The notes under the pieces: generated by a model
Told to the model about the DNA's origin: nothing
What the model saw: the letters and a program-made list of their open reading frames with translations, nothing else
Databases searched by the model: none
Part shown: positions 33,387 through 41,328 of the stretch, piece after piece
How the letters are laid out: every line of letters begins with the position of its first letter
Numbering within the stretch: position 1 is the stretch's first letter
Made by a program: the position numbers and the translations under genes
Assembly: GCA_937983105.1 (NCBI GenBank)
Contig: CALKAM010000032.1
Span: forward strand, 62,001-126,000
DNA: 64,000 nt
Direction: 5' to 3'
DNA from: Planifilum sp021793745
GTDB lineage: Bacteria > Bacillota > Bacilli > Thermoactinomycetales > DSM-44946

Positions 33387-34988
33387 TTAATAGGCCGCCA
33401 CGATCCCGTCGGCCCGGGGTTCCGTCCCGCCGACCAAGGCGTCCCCGATCCGCCAAATGATCTGTCCGCGGCCGAAGGCAGCGGGGTCGGAGAGGATCCG
33501 GATATCGTGCCCCCTCCGGGCCAAAGCCTCTACGATGTAATGGGGAACGGACTGCTCTACCCAGACCTTCTTTCCCTCCTCCCACCTCCATCGCGGGGCA
33601 TCCAGGGCGGCTTGGGGATTGAGATGGCGGTCGATCGTGTTGACGATTACCTGAAGGTGTCCCTGGGGCTGCATAAAGCCGCCCATGACACCGAAGGGAC
33701 CGACGGCCCGCCCTTCCCGGGTCAAAAAGCCGGGGATAATCGTATGGTAGGGTCGCTTGCCCGGCTGCAGACAATTGGGATGATCGGAATCCAGGGTAAA
33801 ATTGCAACCGCGATTGTGCAGGCTGATGCCTGTGCCCGGAACAACCAGGCCGGAGCCGAACCCCATATAGTTGCTTTGGATGAAGGAGACCATATTCCCC
33901 TCGCCGTCCGCGGCGGCCAGATAGACCGTCCCTCCCTTGGGCGGCGTCCCCGGAAGGGGATCGGCGGCATAGGCTCCGATCCGCTTCCTCCGCTCCTCGG
34001 CGTAGGCATCCGAAAGCAGCTCCTCCACCGGCACCTTCTCCTGTCGAGGATCGGCGATCCACCGCTGTCCGTCGGCGAAGGCCAGCTTAATCGCCTCAAT
34101 CTGCCGGTGCAGGGATTCCACGCTGAAGTCGGCGGGGTCGAAGCCCTTCAGCAGGTTGAGGGCCATCAGGGCTACGAGTCCCTGGCCGTTGGGCGGAATC
34201 TCCCACACCTCATACCCCCGGTAATCCACCTTGATCGGCGTCACCCATTCCGGCTGAAAGGCGGCCAAGTCCTCGGCACGCAAGAATCCGCCGTGTTTGC
34301 GGGAAAAATCATCGATCCGCTCGGCCAGTTCCCCCCGGTAAAAGGACTCGGCCCGGGTTTCGGCGATGGCCTGCAAACTCTTCGCGTGGTCCGGCGAACG
34401 CCAGCGCTCCCCGATCTTCGGCGCGTCTCCCCCCGGAGCAAAGGTGTCAAACCAGGGAGCGTACAGATCCCCGTCGAGCCGGCGGTACAATTCCACTGCC
34501 CGTTTCCAGTGCTTGCCCAGCACCGGTGTCAGGGGAAAACCCTCCTCCGCATAGCGGATCGCCGGTGCCAGTACTTCCGTCAAAGGAAGTCGCCCGAAAC
34601 GCTCCGCGCAGGTCGCCCAGGCGGCCGGGGCACCGGGCACCGTGACCGGAAGCCAACCGAAACGGGGCATCTCCGTATGTCCCTGTTTCTTGACGGCCTC
34701 GGAAGAAATCCCCATCGGTGCGGGACCGCTGGCATTCAGCCCGTACAACTGTCCCCGAAACCAGATCAGGGCGAAGGCATCCCCGCCGATTCCGTTGGAG
34801 GTGGGCTCCACAACGGTAAGCGTGGCGGCGGTGGCGATGGCCGCGTCGACGGCATTGCCCCCTTTTCTCAGGATCTCCAGGCCGGCTTGGGCGGCCAGGG
34901 GCTGCGAAGTGGCCACCATCCCTCCGGAGGCGTACACGGCCATCCGGCGGGACGGATGCGGATAATACAGGGGGTCCATTTGCAACAA
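33387..34988 (-). CDS. Gamma-glutamyltransferase, cytoplasmic YwrD-like
   Basis: A 533-residue Ntn-hydrolase of the gamma-glutamyltranspeptidase family. It is made as a proenzyme and should self-cleave before the nucleophile Thr in PKGGTVYLAAADGEGN (near residue 350), giving large and small subunits. Substrate-binding segments include ATSQPLAAQAGLEILRKGGN and GGFMQPQGHLQ. No signal peptide is present, unlike secreted Ggt, matching the intracellular YwrD branch. It may hydrolyse gamma-glutamyl peptides or related amides. The likely start is the TTG at 34988 behind GAGG, or the ATG nine bases later. Confidence 0.88.
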   Translation of the reverse strand: MLQMDPLYYPHPSRRMAVYASGGMVATSQPLAAQAGLEILRKGGNAVDAAIATAATLTVVEPTSNGIGGDAFALIWFRGQLYGLNASGPAPMGISSEAVKKQGHTEMPRFGWLPVTVPGAPAAWATCAERFGRLPLTEVLAPAIRYAEEGFPLTPVLGKHWKRAVELYRRLDGDLYAPWFDTFAPGGDAPKIGERWRSPDHAKSLQAIAETRAESFYRGELAERIDDFSRKHGGFLRAEDLAAFQPEWVTPIKVDYRGYEVWEIPPNGQGLVALMALNLLKGFDPADFSVESLHRQIEAIKLAFADGQRWIADPRQEKVPVEELLSDAYAEERRKRIGAYAADPLPGTPPKGGTVYLAAADGEGNMVSFIQSNYMGFGSGLVVPGTGISLHNRGCNFTLDSDHPNCLQPGKRPYHTIIPGFLTREGRAVGPFGVMGGFMQPQGHLQVIVNTIDRHLNPQAALDAPRWRWEEGKKVWVEQSVPHYIVEALARRGHDIRILSDPAAFGRGQIIWRIGDALVGGTEPRADGIVAAY

Positions 34989-35011
34989 CCAACCTCACCC
35001 CTTCGGATTGA

Positions 35012-35359
35012 TCAATTCCGCACGCCCTGCCAGATCCCGTTCAGCACCCAGGAGATAATGCTGACGATGATGGCGCCGAAAAAGGCGCTGAGAAACCCGT
35101 GCACTTCAAATCCGGTAACAAGACTGCCCACCAACCAGAACAACAGGGCATTGATGACCAGAGTGAACAGCCCCAGCGTCAGCAGGGAAATGGGCAGGGT
35201 GAAGAATACCAGCACCGGCCGGATGAAGGTGTTGACGATCCCCAGAATCAGCGCGGCAAACAGAGCCGTTCCGAATCCCTTCACCTCGATCCCGGGGATC
35301 AGCTGGGCGGCCAGGAAGACGGCCAGCCCGTTCAACAGCAGCCGAACAATCAGGCCCAT
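35012..35359 (-). CDS. yvlD: YvlD-type four-helix membrane protein
   Basis: A 115-residue membrane protein of the group often labelled phage holin family 4, or YvlD in Bacillus. Four hydrophobic helices are visible: LIVRLLLNGLAVFLAAQLIPG, ALFAALILGIVNTFIRPVL, PISLLTLGLFTLVINALLFWL and FLSAFFGAIIVSIISWVL. The Bacillus homolog belongs to an envelope-stress-responsive operon; the role here is unknown. It lies 20 bases after a DUF302 gene and 23 bases before the gamma-glutamyltransferase, suggesting a single transcript. Confidence 0.85.
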   Translation of the reverse strand: MGLIVRLLLNGLAVFLAAQLIPGIEVKGFGTALFAALILGIVNTFIRPVLVFFTLPISLLTLGLFTLVINALLFWLVGSLVTGFEVHGFLSAFFGAIIVSIISWVLNGIWQGVRN

Positions 35360-35379
35360 CCTATCGCTCCTTTCAGAGA

Positions 35380-35775
35380 TCAGGATCCCTTCAACTCATC
35401 CAGCACTTCCACCAGGACCGCCTCCACCTCTTCGGCGATCCCCTTCAACCGATCGTCCCCGGTAAGCCCGAAGAGCGCGGTCGGACGGGCCATTCCGATC
35501 CGGGTATTCCCCGTTTCGCTGTCCTTGTAGACGACCACCCGACAAGGGAGGAAGTAGCCCCCCTTCTGATTCCGGGTGAGCACCTTTTTGGGGATTTCCG
35601 GGTTGCATACTTCGAGCACGCGATACTCCTGATCCAGTTGGATCCCCTTCTCCAACAGCTTGACGGGGATGTCCAGCTTCCACAGCACGCCGAACTTGCG
35701 GCGGGACAAGGCCTCTTCCACCGACCGTACGGCCTCCTCCACCGTCAGCTCGGTCTCCACACTGTAATCGAACAT
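35380..35775 (-). CDS. DUF302-family protein
   Basis: A 131-residue soluble protein of the DUF302 fold. Typical features are the N-terminal TVEEAVRSVEEALSRRKFGVLWKLDI, the central YRVLEVCNPEIPKKVL, and the CRVVVYKD strand. The fold is a small alpha/beta dimer and no enzymatic role is established. The single conserved Cys-Asn-Pro region is the most probable functional site. It is the first gene on the minus strand running toward yvlD, and it is transcribed away from the RpiR operon. Confidence 0.85.
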   Translation of the reverse strand: MFDYSVETELTVEEAVRSVEEALSRRKFGVLWKLDIPVKLLEKGIQLDQEYRVLEVCNPEIPKKVLTRNQKGGYFLPCRVVVYKDSETGNTRIGMARPTALFGLTGDDRLKGIAEEVEAVLVEVLDELKGS

Positions 35776-35971
35776 CGGTTACCCTCCTCGATCTCTGTTG
35801 ACACCTCTATTGTATCTCAAAAAACCTCGCGAGTCCTTTTCGCGATTCAAAGCGCATCCTCTGGAGCCTAAACGGAGCTTTTCCCGGACTGAGCGGTGCA
35901 TCGTCGATTTTGAATGCGCTTTCTTTCCAGTCCCAATCTTTCGCGTCGACGGACTTGTCAGGATTTGCAAA

Positions 35972-36000
35972 TTGCGAAAAATCTAAGACCGTGCTATAAT
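35972..36000 (+). promoter_or_regulatory. Promoter of the D-amino-acid salvage operon
   Basis: TTGCGA (35972-35977), exactly 17 bases, TATAAT (35995-36000), about 58 bases before the rpiR-type gene start. The -10 is perfect consensus. The upstream region is AT-rich compared with the genome average. Confidence 0.75.
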
Positions 36001-36057
36001 GCAGCCAATACTTCGAATCTTAACCATTTTGAAGTTTAAACTGCAGAGGTGACGGCC

Positions 36058-36915
36058 GTGTCCGGTTTGGAGGAACGAATTCGACATTATTTCCATCATC
36101 TGACCAACGGACAGAAAAGGGTGGCCAAATATCTGTTGGATCACCCGGAGGAGCTGGCCGTCCGTTCTGCCGCGGAAATCGGAAAAGCGGCGGGGGTCAG
36201 CGAAACAACGGTGATCCGCTTTTGCCACGCCCTGGAGTACAACGGGTATGCCGACTTGCAGAAACAAATTCGCCGGGGGTTGATTCAACCCAAAAGCAGC
36301 CTGGAGCAGTATCGCGCCTCCAAACAGAATCTGGCTGAACAGCCTCACTTTTATGCCCAGGTGATGAAAAAAGATGTCACCAATCTGGAGCGCACAATCG
36401 CCCAAATCCGCGAAGAAGATTTGAATTTGGCCGCCCGGCGAATCGCAGAGGCACGGCGGGTGGTGGTGGTCGGGATGCGGACTTCTCACGCCGCCGCCCA
36501 TTGGCTCTCCTTCACCCTCAATTTGGTACGGGGAAATACGCGGCTGTACCGTCCGGACACCGACGACATCCTGGAAATGACGGTGGATACGGATCCCGGG
36601 GACGTATGGATCGCCATTTCCCTTCACCGCTACGCGAAGGCCACGATTCACATTGCGGAAACGATACGGCGCAAGGGCGTCTTTGTGATCGGGCTGACCG
36701 ATTCGCCGGTCTCCCCCCTGGCCGCCGTCAGCCATGTGACATTAACCACGGGGTCTTCCCCCGGCTCCACCATCGATGCGGCACCGATGCTTTTTTCCCT
36801 CATGAACGCGCTGGTGAGCGGCGTGGTCATACGCGATAGGGAACGCTTTGAACAGCGGCGCGCCGCATATGATTCCACACAGATGGAAGATCTTTTCGTC
36901 CAGGAGGAGTCGTGA
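36058..36915 (+). CDS. RpiR/MurR-family transcriptional regulator
   Basis: A 285-residue repressor/activator with an N-terminal HTH_6 domain (about 1-77; AAEIGKAAGVSETTVIRFCHALEY is the recognition region) and a C-terminal SIS sugar-isomerase-like domain (about 120-250; RRVVVVGMRTSHAAAHWLS, then DPGDVWIAISLHRYAKATI). SIS domains usually bind phosphosugars. The GTG at 36058 follows AGAGGTG; an in-frame start nine bases earlier is possible. It heads an operon with an M20 amidohydrolase, a GNAT enzyme, an NSAR-type racemase and a transporter, overlapping the M20 gene by four bases, so it very likely controls that pathway. Confidence 0.88.
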   Translation: MSGLEERIRHYFHHLTNGQKRVAKYLLDHPEELAVRSAAEIGKAAGVSETTVIRFCHALEYNGYADLQKQIRRGLIQPKSSLEQYRASKQNLAEQPHFYAQVMKKDVTNLERTIAQIREEDLNLAARRIAEARRVVVVGMRTSHAAAHWLSFTLNLVRGNTRLYRPDTDDILEMTVDTDPGDVWIAISLHRYAKATIHIAETIRRKGVFVIGLTDSPVSPLAAVSHVTLTTGSSPGSTIDAAPMLFSLMNALVSGVVIRDRERFEQRRAAYDSTQMEDLFVQEES

Positions 36916-38057
36916 AGATGAACCTCGCGTTAAAACAATTGGAACCGACCATTATGGGAATTTTTCGCCATCTACACAATCATCCGGAAATCAGTTGGCA
37001 GGAATATGAGACAACGGCCTACTTGGCGGATCTCTTAAGCCGCTACGGATACCGGATAAGGCGATTTGAGGATTGCACCGGCGTGGTCGGAGAAATCGGC
37101 TCCGGCCGACCCGTCGTCGCGCTCAGGGCCGACATGGATGCCCTGTGGCAGGAGGTGGACGGACTTTTCCAGGCCCACCACTCCTGCGGCCACGATGCCC
37201 ATATGACCATGGTTTTCGGCACCCTGTTGCTTTTCCATCAAAACGGCTATTCGCCGCCGGGAACCCTTCGCGTCATCTTTCAGCCCGCCGAGGAAAAGGG
37301 TACCGGTGCACTGAAAATGGTGGAAAAACAGGTCATCCAGGACGTGGATTACTTGTACGGCGTCCACCTGCGTCCAGTGCAGGAATTGAAAAACGGCACC
37401 GCCGCTCCGGCGATCCTCCACGGAGCCGCCCGCTTTATCACCGGTGAAATCATCGGGAACGAGGCCCACGCCGCGCGTCCCCATCTCGGCACCAACGTCA
37501 TTGAAGTGGGAGCCTCCTTCGTCGAGGAACTCGGCCGCATCCGCCAGAATCCGATGGTGCCCCATTCCGTTAAGATGACCCGTTTTACCGCCGGTTCTGA
37601 GAGCGGGAACATCATCCCCGGCCGGGCCCAATTCAGCCTCGACCTGCGGGCCCAGACCAACCCCGTCATGGATGAATTGACCTCGCGCGTTTACCGTATC
37701 GCGGAATGCCTGGAGCGTTTGCACGGTGTACAGATCCGCCTCACCGAGGAGGCCTACACAGCTGCAGCCGAACGGAACCAAGAAGCAGAACAACTGATGG
37801 CCCAGGCCATCCGGGACGTCCTCGGGGCTGAACAGCTGATGGAACCGATCACCACACCGGGGGGAGAAGACTTCCACTTTTACTCCCTAAAAAACCCTCG
37901 ATTGAAAGCGACGATGTTAGGGCTCGGCTGCGGCTTACACCCGGGATTGCACCACCCGCAAATGACCTTTGATCACCGGGCAATCCTCAACGGAATCGAA
38001 ATCCTTTCGCGGGTAGTAGAGCTCACCTTTGCCCGTCACGAGGAGGGAAATCCATGA
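36912..38057 (+). CDS. M20 amidohydrolase, candidate N-succinyl-L-amino-acid hydrolase
   Basis: A 381-residue (379 if the ATG at 36918 is used) M20-family metallohydrolase resembling AmhX. Metal ligands are seen in ALRADMDAL, HHSCGHDAHMTM and PAEEKGTG, with later ligands around GGEDFHFY. A dimerisation insert lies in the middle. In the pathway worked out for Geobacillus, such an enzyme removes the succinyl group from N-succinyl-L-amino acids after racemisation. The substrate here is inferred from the neighbouring GNAT and racemase. It overlaps the regulator stop and the next start by four bases each. Confidence 0.87.
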   Translation: MKMNLALKQLEPTIMGIFRHLHNHPEISWQEYETTAYLADLLSRYGYRIRRFEDCTGVVGEIGSGRPVVALRADMDALWQEVDGLFQAHHSCGHDAHMTMVFGTLLLFHQNGYSPPGTLRVIFQPAEEKGTGALKMVEKQVIQDVDYLYGVHLRPVQELKNGTAAPAILHGAARFITGEIIGNEAHAARPHLGTNVIEVGASFVEELGRIRQNPMVPHSVKMTRFTAGSESGNIIPGRAQFSLDLRAQTNPVMDELTSRVYRIAECLERLHGVQIRLTEEAYTAAAERNQEAEQLMAQAIRDVLGAEQLMEPITTPGGEDFHFYSLKNPRLKATMLGLGCGLHPGLHHPQMTFDHRAILNGIEILSRVVELTFARHEEGNP

Positions 38058-38917
38058 CACCACCCATTGTCCTTCGAAGGCTTGAGTCCCTGGAGGAATT
38101 AAAAGCCGTGCAGCGCCTGGAGCGGACCGTCTGGGGAATGGACCCGATCCCCCTTCATCAAACACTGACGGCCGTCAAAAACGGCGGCCTTTTGCTCGGC
38201 GGTTTCCACAATGACCGCCTGGTGGGATTCTGCTACGCCTTTCCCGGCTTTGACGGAAAGCGGACCTATCTGTGTTCGCACATGATGGGCGTCGAACCCG
38301 CCTATCGAGGGATAGGGCTCGGAAAGAGGATGAAATGGGATCAGCGAAAATGGGCTCTTTCCATGGGATATTCCCTGATCACCTGGACCTTCGATCCCCT
38401 GGAAAGCATTAACGCCTCCCTCAACCTGAACGCGTTGCGCGCCATCTGCGACACATACATCGAAAACTGCTACGGAGAGATGGATGACGAGCTCAACCGG
38501 GGTCTTCCGACGGACCGCTTTCAAGTGGAGTGGTGGATTGACAGCCCGCATGTGACCACTCCCGCCCCACCGACGGCGGCGGTGGGCCCGGACCGGCGGG
38601 TATGCGGTTGGTTCGTCAATCCCAACGGGTTGCCCCAACTGGAGGAAGAAGTGGAACCAACCCCGGCAAGGACAGAAGGCCCTCTGCTGGTGCCCATTCC
38701 CGCCGGTTTCCAGCACATCAAAGCCCGCGATTCGGCCCTGGCCCGGGACTGGCGTCTGAAAACGAGAATGATTTTTCAAACTCTCTTTGCCGAGGGATAC
38801 GTCGCGACAGGAACGCTTCGTGAACCGGGGAAGCCGGTACACTACTATGTTCTGCAAAAAAAGGAGCAACTGTGTCTCGGCCTGCCTTCCAAAACCGAAA
38901 AGGGGGATGAAGTATGA
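38054..38917 (+). CDS. GNAT acyltransferase, candidate D-amino-acid N-succinyltransferase
   Basis: A 287-residue protein of the GNAT-superfamily group found beside N-acylamino-acid racemases. The acyl-CoA binding segment is CSHMMGVEPAYRGIGLGKRMKWDQRKWAL (R-G-x-G-L-G-K type), followed by ITWTFDPLESINASLNLNALRAICD and a poorly conserved C-terminal part. In the described pathway it succinylates the amino group of D-amino acids using succinyl-CoA. That substrate is inferred from context. ATGA overlaps tie it to the M20 and racemase genes. Confidence 0.85.
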   Translation: MTPPIVLRRLESLEELKAVQRLERTVWGMDPIPLHQTLTAVKNGGLLLGGFHNDRLVGFCYAFPGFDGKRTYLCSHMMGVEPAYRGIGLGKRMKWDQRKWALSMGYSLITWTFDPLESINASLNLNALRAICDTYIENCYGEMDDELNRGLPTDRFQVEWWIDSPHVTTPAPPTAAVGPDRRVCGWFVNPNGLPQLEEEVEPTPARTEGPLLVPIPAGFQHIKARDSALARDWRLKTRMIFQTLFAEGYVATGTLREPGKPVHYYVLQKKEQLCLGLPSKTEKGDEV

Positions 38918-40023
38918 AGATCGCACGGGTTACCCTCCGCCAACTTCGCATGCGCCTCAAGGCGCCCTTTGCCACCAGCTTCGGCTCCTTCCTCGACAAG
39001 GATTTTCTCTTGGTCGAAGTGACGGATACGGAGGGAACCAGCGGCTGGGGAGAGTCCGTCGCCTTTTCCGCGCCCTGGTACAATGAGGAAACAATGAAGA
39101 CCAACTGGCACATCCTGGAGGATTTTTTGATTCCGCTCTTGTTCGAGGAGCCGATTCGCCATCCGGAGGAACTGTCGGCACGCTTCGCCCCCCTGCGCCG
39201 AAACAACATGGCGAAATCCGCTTTGGAAGGAGCTGTATGGGATCTGTATGCGCGGCGAACCGGTCAACCGCTGGCAGCTGCCTTGGGCGGGCAAAAAGAG
39301 GAGATCGAGGTGGGGATCAGTATCGGCATCCAGCCGTCGATCGGCGATTTGCTGCGGCTCATCGAGGGGCACGTGGCGGAGGGTTACCGGCGTATCAAAG
39401 TAAAAATCAAACCCGGTTGGGATACCGAAGTGATCAGAGAAGTGCGAAGGCACTTTCCGGACCTTCCGCTGATGGCCGATGCCAACTCCGCCTACTCCCT
39501 CCGCGATGCGGACCGGCTGAAAGAGTTGGACGAATACAACCTCATGATGATCGAACAGCCTCTGGCCTTCGATGATATCATCGACCACGCCGCTCTTCAG
39601 GCGGAACTATCCACGCCGATCTGTCTGGACGAGAGCATTCACTCCGTCGAAGACGCGCGCAAAGCGATCGCACTAGGAAGCTGTAAAATCATCAATATCA
39701 AGATCGGGCGGGTCGGCGGCTTGACCGAGGCCCGCCGAATCCACGACCTGTGCGCCGACCGCGGTATTCCCGTCTGGTGCGGAGGGATGCTGGAGTCCGG
39801 TATCGGACGGGCCCACAATATTGCGATCACTTCCCTCCCGGGGTTTACACTGCCCGGAGATACTGCCGCTTCCTCCCGGTACTGGGAGCAGGACATCATC
39901 GACCCGGAAGTGACTGTGGAGAACGGTCGCATACGGATTCCGAAGGAACCGGGGATCGGATATGAACCGGTTCGGAAACGGATCGACCGGTACACGATCC
40001 GAAGCCAAACCTACCGGCCCTAG
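38914..40023 (+). CDS. N-succinylamino-acid racemase / o-succinylbenzoate synthase family
   Basis: A 369-residue enolase-superfamily enzyme. The catalytic K-x-K pair is in RIKVKIKPG (about residues 160-166), metal ligands are in MADANSAY, IEQPL and CLDES, and the second catalytic lysine is in INIKIGRVGG. This family includes MenC (menaquinone) and NSAR activities, which sequence alone cannot separate. No men genes are nearby, while M20 and GNAT genes are, so NSAR is favoured: racemisation of N-succinyl-D- to L-amino acids. The start overlaps the GNAT stop. Confidence 0.88.
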   Translation: MKIARVTLRQLRMRLKAPFATSFGSFLDKDFLLVEVTDTEGTSGWGESVAFSAPWYNEETMKTNWHILEDFLIPLLFEEPIRHPEELSARFAPLRRNNMAKSALEGAVWDLYARRTGQPLAAALGGQKEEIEVGISIGIQPSIGDLLRLIEGHVAEGYRRIKVKIKPGWDTEVIREVRRHFPDLPLMADANSAYSLRDADRLKELDEYNLMMIEQPLAFDDIIDHAALQAELSTPICLDESIHSVEDARKAIALGSCKIINIKIGRVGGLTEARRIHDLCADRGIPVWCGGMLESGIGRAHNIAITSLPGFTLPGDTAASSRYWEQDIIDPEVTVENGRIRIPKEPGIGYEPVRKRIDRYTIRSQTYRP

Positions 40024-40152
40024 CCGTTGGGTTCACAGAGAGAGGAGATGGGCCCCTACAGGGCCGATAAAACAAAAGAAAGGAATGGGCAGAAAAAGCG
40101 GTGGGCACATCTTCTCTCCTTTGCCGGATCCGAACCATGAGGAGGTAGCGAG

Positions 40153-41223
40153 ATGAAAAACAGCATCCGGATTGCCGGAGCGTACGTGGGTCTGATCGTC
40201 GGGGCCGGTTTTGCCTCCGGCCAAGAGATTCTGCAGTTTTTTACCTCCTTCGGCTGGGCGGGAACCTTCGGCGTTGCCCTCGCAACCGCTCTCTTTGCCT
40301 GGCTGGGTATGCAGATTACCCGTTGGGGTTGTCGCCTGCAGGCTGCCTCCCATAAAGAGGTGATTTATTTCCTCTGCGGACGGTACCTCGGCAGGGTGGT
40401 CGACTGGATCGTCACCTTCTTCCTGTTCGGAGTGACCGCGGTGATGATCGCTGGAGCCGGGTCCATCTTCGCTCAGCAATTCGGCTTTCCGATTGTTGTG
40501 GGCAGCAGTTTGATTGCCCTTCTAACCCTGCTCACCCTGCTCCTGGATGTACAACGCATCGTCACCGTCATCGGTTCGATCACCCCGTTTCTGGTGGGCA
40601 TGGCCCTTTTGATCGCCCTTTATTCCTGGATCACTGCCGACGTCGCCGGAGAATCCCTCGCCAAACCGGAGTTATCTGCCGCATCCCACTGGAGCCTGGG
40701 CGCACTTCTGTATGGTTCCTATAACATTGCCGCCGGCGTCGCCATGTTGGCGGTGATCGGCGGCACCGTCCGCAATGTGAAAACAGCGGAAAGGGGCGGC
40801 CTTCTCGGCGGCCTCGGCCTCGGACTGCTCATCCTGCTCATTCACCTGGGGATGCTGTCCCAAATCGATCAGGTTGCCGCGGTGGACATGCCCACGCTGT
40901 TTCTCGCCGATCGGATCGCTCCCTGGCTGGCGATGTTGATGGCCGTGATCCTGTTGGGCATGATCTTTAATACCGCCGTCGGTATGCTGTACGCTTTTTC
41001 CACCCGCCTAGTTCCTCCGAATCACCCGCATTTTAAGGGGTATATCATCCTGTTCACCGTCGCTGCCTTTGTGGCCAGCTTCGTCGGGTTCACCCGGCTG
41101 GTGGGAACCGTCTATCCCGTGATGGGATACTTGGGCTTTATTCTGATCGGAAGCCTGGTCCTGCAGTGGTTCCGATCCCGATTCACCTCTGCGAAAGAAG
41201 AAAGCATCGAGCTGTCCCCTTAA
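40153..41223 (+). CDS. YkvI-type membrane transporter
   Basis: A 356-residue membrane protein with about ten helices, belonging to the YkvI group (LeuT/APC-fold related). The unwound first helix reads AGAYVGLIVGAGFASGQEILQFF, like the small-residue substrate site of amino-acid transporters. The ATG follows GAGGAGG. It is the last gene of the RpiR operon, 129 bases after the racemase gene and followed by a strong terminator. Its position suggests transport of an amino acid or peptide fragment used by the pathway. Substrate and direction are inferred. Confidence 0.82.
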   Translation: MKNSIRIAGAYVGLIVGAGFASGQEILQFFTSFGWAGTFGVALATALFAWLGMQITRWGCRLQAASHKEVIYFLCGRYLGRVVDWIVTFFLFGVTAVMIAGAGSIFAQQFGFPIVVGSSLIALLTLLTLLLDVQRIVTVIGSITPFLVGMALLIALYSWITADVAGESLAKPELSAASHWSLGALLYGSYNIAAGVAMLAVIGGTVRNVKTAERGGLLGGLGLGLLILLIHLGMLSQIDQVAAVDMPTLFLADRIAPWLAMLMAVILLGMIFNTAVGMLYAFSTRLVPPNHPHFKGYIILFTVAAFVASFVGFTRLVGTVYPVMGYLGFILIGSLVLQWFRSRFTSAKEESIELSP

Positions 41224-41248
41224 TAACGGATGATCTTCCCTCTATCAA

Positions 41249-41276
41249 GAAAAGGGCTGCCTCCGGCAGCCCTTTT
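41249..41276 (+). terminator. Terminator of the D-amino-acid operon
   Basis: AAAAGGGCTGCC, a three-base loop and GGCAGCCCTTTT form a near-perfect stem with U-tract 25 bases after the transporter stop. The A-tract on the left makes it usable in both directions. Confidence 0.9.
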
Positions 41277-41295
41277 GATCCCACCCTTTGAGGTC

Positions 41296-41328
41296 AAAAA
41301 AAAGCCCCGCCCTCAGGACGGCGAGGCC
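41296..41328 (-). terminator. Terminator of uvrBA
   Basis: GCCTCGCC, a loop and GGGCGGGGC followed by eight Ts on the minus strand. The stem begins inside the last uvrA codons. Confidence 0.8.

Noticed and set aside
33253..34062. Extension of the PucR-type regulator frame far upstream into the gamma-glutamyltransferase gene
   Set aside because: The added region is an out-of-frame translation of the Ggt gene (Arg/Gly-rich). The real start is at 33252.
40024..40152. GGGCCCCTACAGGGCC hairpin between the racemase and transporter genes
   Set aside because: No following T-tract; it is probably an mRNA structure rather than a terminator, so I did not call it.
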